Source: Pseudogemmatithrix spongiicola
Lineage (GTDB): Bacteria > Gemmatimonadota > Gemmatimonadetes > Gemmatimonadales > Gemmatimonadaceae
Length of the DNA: 64,000 nucleotides
Reading direction: 5' to 3'
NCBI RefSeq assembly: GCF_030623445.1
Contig: NZ_CP130613.1
Location: 1-64,000 of the forward strand
This document shows positions 46,416 to 53,495 of the stretch, piece after piece; within the stretch, counting starts at the first letter, position 1, and every line of letters starts with the position of its first letter. Below the pieces are notes generated by a model. It saw nothing but the letters and a program-made list of their open reading frames with translations. It was not told the origin of the DNA and did not search any database. Position numbers and translations under genes: made by a program.

Positions 46416-46487
46416 GAGGGTGTCTGGGCCAGCGTGCGAGCGGCGGTCAGCAGCTCCGGGACACGCGCGATGCCCACCCCCGACCCG
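46410..46487 (-). promoter_or_regulatory. his operon antiterminator pairing
   Basis: On the minus strand CGGGTCGGGGGTG (46487-46475, codons 16-20 of the leader) can pair with CACCCTCGACCCG (46422-46410): 12 Watson-Crick pairs and one G-U. The downstream segment overlaps six bases of the terminator's 5' arm, so the two structures exclude each other. A ribosome stalled on the His codons leaves the upstream segment free, whereas one reaching the leader stop covers it. Confidence 0.8.
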
Positions 46488-46533
46488 CCGGGCCGTGGTG
46501 GAGATGCGCGTGATGGTGCTGGATGAACGCCAT
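46447..46533 (-). CDS. hisL: his leader peptide
   Basis: A 28-codon leader starting MAFIQHHHAHLHH, with six His codons among the eight codons 6-13, then GPAGRGWASRVSRSC and TGA. TAGGG lies 7 bases upstream of the ATG as a ribosome-binding site. It precedes hisG by 95 bases, and the intervening RNA holds a mutually exclusive antiterminator and terminator. The peptide itself has no function; its translation senses charged tRNA-His. Confidence 0.92.
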   Translation of the reverse strand: MAFIQHHHAHLHHGPAGRGWASRVSRSC

Positions 46534-46641
46534 GCCGAACCCTAGTTGGCCCCCCCAGCCCCGGTCAACCCATTGTCCAACTTATCTGGAAACGGAACTG
46601 CGAAGCCATTGCGCGAGTTACAGTTGGCACAGCGCATGGGA

Positions 46642-46659
46642 TTGTGATATTTTTCACAA
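46642..46659. promoter_or_regulatory. CRP/FNR-type operator
   Basis: TTGTGATATTTTTCACAA contains TGTGA-N6-TCACA, the exact consensus of CRP-class regulators, with arms extended by one T/A pair. It lies 67 bases upstream of the cupredoxin ATG and about 108 upstream of the divergent his leader ATG. The position suits control of the cupredoxin gene. No CRP-family gene is in the window. Confidence 0.65.
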
Positions 46660-46726
46660 CCTCGGGGAAATCCCCGAAGCTGCAAACCATCACATTTTTT
46701 TCTGTTCGGCCTGGAGGCCATTCGAA

Positions 46727-47224
46727 ATGCAGTTCAAGGGTCTGGCGCTCGTCGCGAGCGCGATCATGTTCGCCGCCTGCGGCGGCGGTTCCGAGTCGCA
46801 GCCGGCTGCCGAGACGTCGCCGGCCGCCGCACCTGCTGCCGAGGCCGCTCCGGCCGCCGGCGCGGTGACTGCTGCGCCCGCCACGGGCACGACGCACGAG
46901 ATCAAGATGGTTGGCGACGACAAGGGTTATCGCTTCGAGCCGGCCAACATCACGATCAAGCAGGGCGATGCCATCAAGTTCGTCGCGGTGTCTGGCTTCC
47001 CGCACAACGTCGCGTTCGTCGGTACGGGCCTGGCCGACGCGGTCAAGGCGCAGCTGAACGCCAACCTCGGCCCGGCGCGCCTCGCCGACCTCTCGTCGCA
47101 GATGTACCTCGCGGCGAACGAGGGCTTCACGATGTCGTTCGCGAACATCCCGGCCGGCACGTACGAGTACAACTGCACGCCGCACCTCGCGATGAACATG
47201 AAGGGCGTGATCACGGTGCAGTAA
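46727..47224 (+). CDS. Plastocyanin/azurin-like blue copper lipoprotein
   Basis: A 165-residue lipoprotein (QFKGLALVASAIMFAAC then Gly-Gly-Gly) with an Ala/Pro-rich tether (about 22-50) and a cupredoxin domain. The type 1 copper ligands are visible: His in FPHNVAF and Cys-x2-His-x3-Met in YNCTPHLAMNMKG. It probably carries electrons in the periplasm. ATG 46727 has GGAGG 9 bases upstream. Its 5' region contains the CRP-type palindrome and a TCGGGG-AAAT-CCCCGA hairpin (46662-46677). Confidence 0.93.
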   Translation: MQFKGLALVASAIMFAACGGGSESQPAAETSPAAAPAAEAAPAAGAVTAAPATGTTHEIKMVGDDKGYRFEPANITIKQGDAIKFVAVSGFPHNVAFVGTGLADAVKAQLNANLGPARLADLSSQMYLAANEGFTMSFANIPAGTYEYNCTPHLAMNMKGVITVQ

Positions 47225-47258
47225 GCAGGACTGCCGCGCCTTCGGGCGAGGGCACGAC

Positions 47259-47293
47259 GGGCGGTGGCGAGCGAGGCTCGCCACCGCCCGTTT
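47259..47293 (+). terminator. Strong hairpin after the cupredoxin gene
   Basis: GGGCGGTGGCGAGC (47259-47272) pairs perfectly with GCTCGCCACCGCCC (47276-47289) around GAG, then GTTTG. It is a 14-bp stem with only a short T-run. Confidence 0.7.
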
Positions 47294-47326
47294 GCATTGG
47301 TGCATTGAACGCGCTACTAGTCCCGT

Positions 47327-48973
47327 ATGCCCCCTGCGACCGTCCGCTCGCGTCCGCCGCGCGCACCGCTCACCGGAATGCTGTGGTTCGGCGCGCGACT
47401 CTCGCTCGCCCTGCGTCGCACGCGCCGCTTCCGTCGCTGGTGGCTCAGCGTCGGTGGCACCGTCACCGTGATCGCGCTGCTGCTGCCGGTCGCGACGCGC
47501 ACGCCCGACTCGGCATTGGCGGAAACCGCGTCGCGCGCGGTCGCCGACAGCGTGCGGAGCGCCGTGCGGCTGCAGCGCGCCGTGCAGCGCGCCGCCGTCG
47601 CCGATTCGCTGGTGACCGCGGCCGAGTCGGTGCTCGCGGCCGCATCGGTTCCGCGCGCCGCGCCGCCGCGCCGCGCGCCGTCCGCCGCATCGCTCGCGGC
47701 GGCGATCGCGCGTGCGCAAGACGGACGTGCACGCGAGGCCGTGCTCGCGCTCGCGGCGCATCCCGCGCTCGTCGCGGGCCCACGCATGCGCGCGACTGCC
47801 GACTCGCTCCGCAACGCACGCGACCCGGGTGACGCCTACCGCCTCTCGGGCACCATTCTCGCCATGGCCGAATATCGGCTGCGAAGCCTCAGTCCAGACG
47901 ACGAACCGTCCGTTGCACCACCAAGCGTGACGGTGACGGCGGGCGTCGACACGGCGGCGGCACACGCAATCCTCCGCGCCGAACGCGATACCTTGGATGC
48001 CGCGCGCCGCCAGCACGAGGCCGCGCGCGCCGCAGCCATCGAAGCGACGCAGGCGGCGGACGCCGCGCGCTCCACGGTGCCACTCGTCTCCCCCGGCCTC
48101 GCGATGCTCGTGCTGGTGCTGCTCGGTCTGGTCGTGCGCGTGGCCGTGACGCTCATGCGGGAGTTGCGGGAGCCGACGCTCGCCCATCCCCTTGAGGCCG
48201 AACGCGCGGTCGGCGCCCCTGCGCTCTCCTGGGTGCGCGACGCGCTCCCCGAAGGACCGCTGCGCTTCCGCCCCACAGGCGTCGATCCGTTTCGCGTCCT
48301 CTACCTGCACCTGACGTCCACCGGCACGCGCGCTCGTGCGGTGATCGTCACTGGAGACGACGCGCCCGTGGTCGCCGCCGTCGCGGCGCGGCTCGCCATT
48401 GCCGCTGCCGCCGATCACCGCACGACGCTCGTGGCGGAATGGGATACGGAGCAGGTGGCGTTGGCGCGCATCTTCCGCGATCACCCGGAGCCCGGGGTGA
48501 GCGACGCGATGGCGGGGGCGTTCGCCTGGCGCGAGGTGGCGCGAAACGTAGGATCGAGTGACGGACTCTCGATCGCCATGCTGCCCGCCGGTACGACGCA
48601 AGCACCGGTGACGGACGAGCAACGCGCCGCGGCGCTCGCGGAGTTCCAGCAGTTTCGCGCGGCGTTCGAGTTTTCGATCGTTGCGGTGTCGCTCGCCGAT
48701 CTCGCGCATGGACGCGCCCTCGCGCCGGATGCACCGGTGGTGCTCGCGGCATCGATCGGCGTCACGCCCGTCGACGCGCTGCAACGCTCCGCCGAGCTGG
48801 TGGAGCGCGCCTCCGCTCCGTTGCACAGCCTCGTGCTCTGGGACGCGCCGCGCCCGCCCCTGCCCTCACGGGCAGAGCTGGCGGCGTGGTTGTCGAAGCG
48901 AAAGGGCCGGACACCCGGTGGCTCGTTCAAGGCCGTTCAAGAGGCCATCAGAAAGCCAGTAGAAGGGCAGTAA
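47327..48973 (+). CDS. Wzc/GumC-like membrane protein with a degenerate ATPase domain
   Basis: A 548-residue protein: one membrane helix (about 40-57), a long Ala/Arg-rich, probably coiled periplasmic region (about 60-245), a second helix (about 255-275) and a cytoplasmic P-loop-like domain. This is the plan of polysaccharide co-polymerases/BY-kinases. The nucleotide loop reads VIVTGDDAPVVAAVAARLA instead of GxxxxGKS/T, so it lacks the Lys and probably cannot bind ATP. A switch-like LIVAVSL-type strand (FSIVAVSLADLAHGRALAPD) remains. No Tyr-rich tail is present. The next gene starts 6 bases downstream. Confidence 0.65.
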   Translation: MPPATVRSRPPRAPLTGMLWFGARLSLALRRTRRFRRWWLSVGGTVTVIALLLPVATRTPDSALAETASRAVADSVRSAVRLQRAVQRAAVADSLVTAAESVLAAASVPRAAPPRRAPSAASLAAAIARAQDGRAREAVLALAAHPALVAGPRMRATADSLRNARDPGDAYRLSGTILAMAEYRLRSLSPDDEPSVAPPSVTVTAGVDTAAAHAILRAERDTLDAARRQHEAARAAAIEATQAADAARSTVPLVSPGLAMLVLVLLGLVVRVAVTLMRELREPTLAHPLEAERAVGAPALSWVRDALPEGPLRFRPTGVDPFRVLYLHLTSTGTRARAVIVTGDDAPVVAAVAARLAIAAAADHRTTLVAEWDTEQVALARIFRDHPEPGVSDAMAGAFAWREVARNVGSSDGLSIAMLPAGTTQAPVTDEQRAAALAEFQQFRAAFEFSIVAVSLADLAHGRALAPDAPVVLAASIGVTPVDALQRSAELVERASAPLHSLVLWDAPRPPLPSRAELAAWLSKRKGRTPGGSFKAVQEAIRKPVEGQ

Positions 48974-48979
48974 CGGCAC

Positions 48980-49420
48980 ATGAACTACATAATTGGGACG
49001 GAACTGATGTCCCTGGAGCGGGCGCACTTGGTACGGCTCGGCGTATGGGCGCTCGCCTCCATCGTCGCGGGCACAGGGCTCATCGTCTGGGCGCGGCGCA
49101 GCGGGATCCCCGGCTTCTGGCGGCACGCCGGCATCCAGACTGCCGCATGGGGCGCGGTCGACCTCGCGATTGTGGCGTTCGCGTGGCATGGGCTCGTCTT
49201 GCGCGATCTGCCAGAGGCCATCGCGCTCGACCGCTTCTTGTGGCTCAACATCGGACTCGATGTCGGCTACGTCATGGTCGGCATCACGCTGCTCGTCATC
49301 GGCCGGCGTGCACCGACGCGCCCCGGTCTCATGGGCGCCGGCGCGGCGATCATCGTGCAGGGGCTCGCACTGGCGGTGCTGGATGCAATCCTGAGCGGCG
49401 CCATCGTGCGTGCAGCGTGA
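48980..49420 (+). CDS. Small four-helix membrane protein, function unknown
   Basis: A 146-residue protein with about four membrane helices (LVRLGVWALASIVAGTGLIV, then AGIQTAAWGAVDLAIVAFAW, GLDVGYVMVGITLLVIGRR and IIVQGLALAVLDAILSG). I do not recognise a defined family. It follows the BY-kinase-like gene closely and is probably co-transcribed with it. Confidence 0.7.
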   Translation: MNYIIGTELMSLERAHLVRLGVWALASIVAGTGLIVWARRSGIPGFWRHAGIQTAAWGAVDLAIVAFAWHGLVLRDLPEAIALDRFLWLNIGLDVGYVMVGITLLVIGRRAPTRPGLMGAGAAIIVQGLALAVLDAILSGAIVRAA

Positions 49421-49445
49421 CCGCCGACTAAGTTCCCGACGGACG

Positions 49446-50042
49446 ATGACTGGGTACTCCGACCGCATCAATCACGCCTTCGCCTTCGCCGCCAAGCACC
49501 ATGACCGCGAAGTCCGCAAGGGTACGCGCCTGCCCTACCTCACCCAGCCCGCCAACGTCGCGCTGATCCTGACGCGCTACGGGCGAGATGAGGATACGGT
49601 CGTCGCAGGCATCCTCCATGACGTGGTCGAGGACTGCCAGCGCGAGGGCTGGACGCGCGAGATGCTCGACGAGCGCATCGCCGCGAAGTTCGGGGACGCC
49701 TCGCTCGAGGCCGCGCTCGCCGTGACGCGGCGCAAGCACGACGACGACGGCATCGAGCTCGCGCGCGATGACGTGCGCGCCGACTGTCTCGAGCGGCTCG
49801 CGCAGGCGTCGGACGCGGCCCGCTGGGTGTTCGCCGCTGACAAGGTGCATCACGCCGGCTCGCTGCTCGCGGATCTCCGCCGCACCTTCGATCCCGAAGC
49901 GGCCTGGGGTCGCCTGCCCGGAGGGCGCGGCGCCGTGCTGCAGTGGTATCGCGATGCGCTCGCGCGCTTGCGCGCGCTGGGATTCTCCGCGCCGATCGTC
50001 GACGAGCTCGCCGCGCTCGTCGCCGCGCTCGAGGAGCGCTAG
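49446..50042 (+). CDS. HD-domain hydrolase resembling small alarmone hydrolases
   Basis: A 198-residue HD protein of the RelA/SpoT-hydrolase type (HAFAFAAKHHDREVRKGTRL, then GILHDVVEDC with His58-Asp59 and ADKVHHAGSLLADLR). The first metal His of the family, in the motif PYxxHP, is Gln34 here (LPYLTQPANVA), so activity or metal use may differ. (p)ppGpp hydrolysis is only a possibility. Its TAG stop lies inside the left target duplication of the adjacent IS481 element. Confidence 0.8.
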   Translation: MTGYSDRINHAFAFAAKHHDREVRKGTRLPYLTQPANVALILTRYGRDEDTVVAGILHDVVEDCQREGWTREMLDERIAAKFGDASLEAALAVTRRKHDDDGIELARDDVRADCLERLAQASDAARWVFAADKVHHAGSLLADLRRTFDPEAAWGRLPGGRGAVLQWYRDALARLRALGFSAPIVDELAALVAALEER

Positions 50043-50043
50043 C
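50038..50043. repeat. Target-site duplication of IS481 element, left copy
   Basis: GCTAGC, identical to 51079-51084. It contains the TAG stop of the HD gene. Confidence 0.85.
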
Positions 50044-51078
50044 TGTTGTTGGTGAGGAGGTTGTTCACAGGAGCGTAGCGGATGCAAGCTGGGGTTGCTG
50101 AGACGCTCAACCGGCACCCCGCCAGAGGCTCCTGTGAACATCCACAAGAATGCACGTCTGACCGTCGCGGGGCGACTCGCCGTCGCGACCGCCGTTCTGG
50201 GCGGGCAGGATCCCGCCGCCGTCGCCCGGGGCGCGGCCTGTTCCGTCCGCACCGTCTGGAAGTGGGTCGCCCGCTTCCGCACCGGCGGCGCGGCGGCGCT
50301 CGCGGACCGCTCGTCGCGCCCGCATCGCCTCACCCAGCTCCCGCGGCCGCAGCGCCGCGCGATCCTTCGGGGCCGCACCCGGCGGCGCTGGAGCTCGACG
50401 CGCATCGCCCAGGAGACGGGCATCCCGCTCTCAACGGTGATCCACTTCCTGCGCCGCCACGGCCTGCAGCGGCTCCCTCGGCTCGAGCCGCCGCGCGCGG
50501 TGCGCCGCTACGAGATGCGGGCACCGGGCGAGCTGCTGCACGTCGACACGAAGAAGCTCGGGCGCATCGGCCGCGTGGGGCACCGCATCCACGGCGACCG
50601 CCGGACCCGCGTGCGCGGGATCGGCTGGGAGGCGGTGCACGTCGCGGTGGACGCCTACTCGCGCGTGGCCTACGCCGAGGTCCTGCCCGATGAGCGCGCG
50701 GCGACCACGGCGGCCTTCCTCGCACGGGCGATCGCGTGGTACGCGGCGCTCGGCGTGCGGGTGCGCGCCGTGCTCACCGACAACGGGAGCTGCTATCGCA
50801 GCCACGCGGTGCGCACGCTCCTCCGCTGCGACGGCATCACGCACAAGCGCACCATGCCCTACACGCCGCGCACGAACGGCAAGGTCGAGCGGCTGATCCA
50901 GACGCTCCTGCGGGAATGGGCGTACGCGCGCCCCTACCCCTCCTCGCGGGTGCGCACGGAGTGGCTCGCGCGCTACCTGCGGACGTACAATGAGGCGCGC
51001 GGACACTCAGCCCTCAACTACCTCCCCCCCATGCTGCATCTCGCTGCGGCCCTGTGAACAACGTCCTCACTAACAACA
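50044..51078 (+). mobile_element. Intact IS481-family insertion sequence
   Basis: A 1035-bp element bounded by 28-bp inverted repeats with two mismatches. The left begins TGTTGTTGGTGAGGA and the inverted right end TGTTGTTAGTGAGGA; both end GTTGTTCACAGG. It is flanked by the 6-bp direct repeat GCTAGC and encodes one full-length DDE transposase. Both ends, the open reading frame and the duplication are intact, so the insertion is recent and the element is probably still mobile. Confidence 0.95.
50134..51057 (+). CDS. IS481-family transposase
   Basis: A 307-residue transposase with an N-terminal helix-turn-helix (LTVAGRLAVATAVLGGQDPA, then CSVRTVWKWVARF) and an integrase core. The DDE residues are in LLHVDTKKLGRI, VLTDNGSCYRS and NGKVERLIQTLLREW. 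GTG 50134 (VNIHKNARLTVAGR) matches the canonical IS481 start and has AGAGG upstream; an upstream TTG is less likely. Confidence 0.96.
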   Translation: MNIHKNARLTVAGRLAVATAVLGGQDPAAVARGAACSVRTVWKWVARFRTGGAAALADRSSRPHRLTQLPRPQRRAILRGRTRRRWSSTRIAQETGIPLSTVIHFLRRHGLQRLPRLEPPRAVRRYEMRAPGELLHVDTKKLGRIGRVGHRIHGDRRTRVRGIGWEAVHVAVDAYSRVAYAEVLPDERAATTAAFLARAIAWYAALGVRVRAVLTDNGSCYRSHAVRTLLRCDGITHKRTMPYTPRTNGKVERLIQTLLREWAYARPYPSSRVRTEWLARYLRTYNEARGHSALNYLPPMLHLAAAL

Positions 51079-51084
51079 GCTAGC
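51079..51084. repeat. Target-site duplication of IS481 element, right copy
   Basis: GCTAGC; it contains CTA, the reverse complement of the ispG TAG stop. Confidence 0.85.
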
Positions 51085-52318
51085 GCCCCGCCCCGCTCGT
51101 CGCCGGATACGTCCGTGCGACGTAGTCGTTGAGGATCTCGAGGAACTCGGGCACGATGTTGTCGCCCTTGAGCGTGACCTTCAGCTTGCCGTCCACGTAG
51201 ACCGGCGCCTTCGGCTCCTCGAACGTGCCGGGCAGCGAGATGCCGAGGTTCGCGTGCTTCGACTCGCCGGGTCCGTTCACGACGCAGCCCATCACGGCGA
51301 CCTTCATCTCCTCGACGCCCGGGTGCGACTCGCGCCAGACCGGCATCTGGTCGCGCAGGTAGTTCTGGATGTCCTCGGCCATCTTCTGGAAGAACGTCGA
51401 CGTCGTGCGTCCGCAGCCCGGGCAGGACGTCACCTGCGGCGTGAAGGAGCGCAACTCGAGCGACTGCAGGATCTGCTGTGCGACCAGCACCTCTTCGGTA
51501 CGGTCGCCGCCAGGCCGCGGCGTGAGCGAAACGCGAATGGTGTCGCCGATGCCCTCGGCGAGAATCAGCGAGAGCGCGGCGGTCGTGGCCACCACGCCCT
51601 TCGTGCCGAGACCGGCCTCGGTGAGCCCGAGGTGCAACGGATAATCGCAGCGCGCCCCGAGGCGACGGTACACGGTCACGAGATCCTGCACCTGCGAGAT
51701 CTTGGCCGAGATGAGGATCTGGTCGTGGCGCAGTCCGGTCTCTTCTGCGAGTGCGGCCGAGCGCAACGCCGATTCGAGCATCGCCTCGAAGTACACCTCC
51801 TTCGCCTCGAGCGGCTCGGCGCGCGTCGCGTTCTCGTCCATCATCGACGTCAGCAGGTCTTGGTCGAGCGACCCCCAGTTGACGCCGATGCGCACGGGCT
51901 TGTCGTTGTCGACGGCGACCTGCACGATGGTGCGGAAGTTGTCGTCGCGATGCTTGGTGCCGACGTTGCCGGGATTGATGCGGTACTTCGCCAGCAACTC
52001 GGCGGTCTTCGGGAACTTCCGCAGCAACAAGTGGCCGTTGTAATGGAAGTCGCCGACGATCGGCACATCCACGCCCTTGTCGGCCAGTCGCTGCATCAAC
52101 TCGGGGATGGCTGCGGCCGCCTCGTCATTGTTCACCGTGACGCGAACGATCTGCGAACCGGCCCGCCACAGCGCCGCGACCTGGGTCGCCGTGCCGGCGG
52201 CGTCGGCGGTGTCCGTGTTGGTCATCGACTGCACCACGATGGGATGGTCGGACCCGACCTTTACGGATCCGACGGTGGCGGTGACAGTCTTGCGACGGGG
52301 CTTGAAAGGCGACGACAC
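51080..52318 (-). CDS. ispG: 4-hydroxy-3-methylbut-2-en-1-yl diphosphate synthase
   Basis: A 412-residue [4Fe-4S] enzyme for the penultimate step of the MEP isoprenoid pathway. The TIM barrel begins [20 protein letters not shown]. The cluster Cys residues are in SCPGCGRT and [15 protein letters not shown] 52318 is chosen; sequence upstream in this frame is Cys/Arg-rich and unlike the family. It is the short bacterial form with no plant-type insert. Confidence 0.96.
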   Translation of the reverse strand: MSSPFKPRRKTVTATVGSVKVGSDHPIVVQSMTNTDTADAAGTATQVAALWRAGSQIVRVTVNNDEAAAAIPELMQRLADKGVDVPIVGDFHYNGHLLLRKFPKTAELLAKYRINPGNVGTKHRDDNFRTIVQVAVDNDKPVRIGVNWGSLDQDLLTSMMDENATRAEPLEAKEVYFEAMLESALRSAALAEETGLRHDQILISAKISQVQDLVTVYRRLGARCDYPLHLGLTEAGLGTKGVVATTAALSLILAEGIGDTIRVSLTPRPGGDRTEEVLVAQQILQSLELRSFTPQVTSCPGCGRTTSTFFQKMAEDIQNYLRDQMPVWRESHPGVEEMKVAVMGCVVNGPGESKHANLGISLPGTFEEPKAPVYVDGKLKVTLKGDNIVPEFLEILNDYVARTYPATSGAGR

Positions 52319-52659
52319 GGAAAACCTGCGGAATGGGGTGGGGAAGGGCCTCGGAAGGCACCTCCGATACCTACAATGGTAGCAACGCGCGAGGGCGTGC
52401 CCAACGGTCCCGACAGCCGGCGGCTGCGCCTGACGGAGCCGGGCCGGACGACCCGCCGCCCCCGATGTCACGCAACATTCCGATGCGGCTGGGAACCCCG
52501 TGCTATTGCGGGGCGTTCCCGGCCACCCTACCTTTCCAGAGTCCCCTAGACTGACTGGGGGATGGTCCAACGCGAGGGACCATAGAGTCTCGCGAGTCCG
52601 ATTGTGCAGGTGCGGCGCGTTCCGCTCCCAGCATCAATCAACATCATCAGGAGTAGGGA
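52319..52659. other. Divergent intergenic region between ispG and cspA
   Basis: It contains both promoters and the cspA leader. A candidate cspA promoter is TTGCGG (52506-52511), 17 bases, TACCTT (52529-52534), predicting a leader of about 118 bases. Within it ATGGTCC (52562-52568) pairs with GGACCAT (52577-52583), and the loop CGCGAG (52571-52576) can pair with CTCGCG (52589-52594), an H-type pseudoknot. AGGAG precedes the cspA ATG. Confidence 0.55.
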
Positions 52660-52869
52660 ATGCGTACGACCGGCAAGGTGAAGTGGTTCAACGATGCGAA
52701 GGGCTTTGGGTTCATCACGCCCGACAACGGCACCAAGGATTGCTTTGTGCACTACAGCGCGATCCAGGGCACCGGCTTCAAGTCGCTCGCCGAGGGTGAC
52801 ACCGTTGAGTTCGACATCGTGCAGGGGGCCAAGGGCCCGGCTGCCGAAAATGTGAACAAGGTTTCGTAA
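52660..52869 (+). CDS. cspA: Cold-shock protein
   Basis: A 69-residue single cold-shock domain with RNP1 KGFGFI and RNP2 CFVHY. This is an RNA/ssDNA chaperone of the CspA family. The long structured leader upstream and the strong terminator downstream suggest a monocistronic, post-transcriptionally controlled gene. Confidence 0.97.
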   Translation: MRTTGKVKWFNDAKGFGFITPDNGTKDCFVHYSAIQGTGFKSLAEGDTVEFDIVQGAKGPAAENVNKVS

Positions 52870-52890
52870 CCACGAGCCGGCACAATCGGG

Positions 52891-52930
52891 CGGGGCCCGG
52901 AGCGAAAGCTCCGGGCCCCGTTTGACTTTT
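52891..52930 (+). terminator. cspA terminator
   Basis: CGGGGCCCGGAGC and GCTCCGGGCCCCG form a perfect 13-bp stem closed by a GAAA tetraloop, followed by TTTGACTTTT. Confidence 0.92.
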
Positions 52931-52954
52931 CAGCAGGTGTGAGCGGCGGCCGAG

Positions 52955-53395
52955 TCAGGCGTCGCCGAGCGGCGGCGGCGCAGCCGCCCGGGCGGGACGG
53001 CCCCGGGGGCGCCGGACGACGGTCTCGACCGCCGCGGCGAGTCGCTGGTTGAGATGGTCGCGCAGCTGCTGCAAGTCCGCCCCGACGTGGACGAACGCAC
53101 CGGCATGCAGGCTACCCACGAAGTCCGCCGCGGGCGATACGCTGGCGCGATGCACATCCTGACGGCCAAGCAGTCGGCGGGAGACCAGAAACGCGTCCCG
53201 CGTCGGGATCCCAAGCGCCTGATGCAGGTCACGCGTGAGCAGCAGCTCTTCGAGCAGCGCCACCGGAATGCGGCGCTCTACCCCTTGCCGACCGGGAGCA
53301 AGCGCGAGCTCGCCCAGGCGAAGCAGAAGATTGTCAAACGTCTTCTGGTCTAGCTCAAGAATGGCAGCCGCAGTGGCTCCGGTAACCGCTCTCAA
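52955..53395 (-). CDS. Small protein with basic tail, function unknown
   Basis: A 146-residue protein (ATAAAILELDQKTFDNLLLR, then GELALAPGRQGVERRIPVAL). It ends in a basic, AT-hook-like RRPRGRPARAAAPPPLGDA that suggests nucleic-acid binding. TTG 53395 is chosen because AGAGG lies 6 bases upstream. An operator-like GATTGCG-N10-CGCAATC (53431-53454) sits 36 bases upstream. Not a family I recognise. Confidence 0.6.
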   Translation of the reverse strand: MRAVTGATAAAILELDQKTFDNLLLRLGELALAPGRQGVERRIPVALLEELLLTRDLHQALGIPTRDAFLVSRRLLGRQDVHRASVSPAADFVGSLHAGAFVHVGADLQQLRDHLNQRLAAAVETVVRRPRGRPARAAAPPPLGDA

Positions 53396-53430
53396 AAAGA
53401 ACCTCTAGTCTCAGTATTACAAAAATGTAC

Positions 53431-53454
53431 GATTGCGCGCAGAAAATCGCAATC
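53431..53454. promoter_or_regulatory. Inverted repeat upstream of the 146-residue unknown protein
   Basis: GATTGCG and CGCAATC, perfect 7-bp arms 10 bases apart, in an AT-rich spacer between this gene and argH. It is a candidate operator. Confidence 0.4.
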
Positions 53455-53495
53455 GAATAATACTTTGACCAGAGTATATCGAGCTCGAGGCCCTT

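Noticed and set aside
46352-46477. Extended hisG start at 46477
   Set aside because: HisG homology starts at MLRLAIPNKGRL (46351). The extension translates the attenuator hairpin.
46662-46677. TCGGGG-AAAT-CCCCGA hairpin as a terminator
   Set aside because: The T-run lies about 17 bases further on, so it is more likely a leader structure or operator for the cupredoxin gene.
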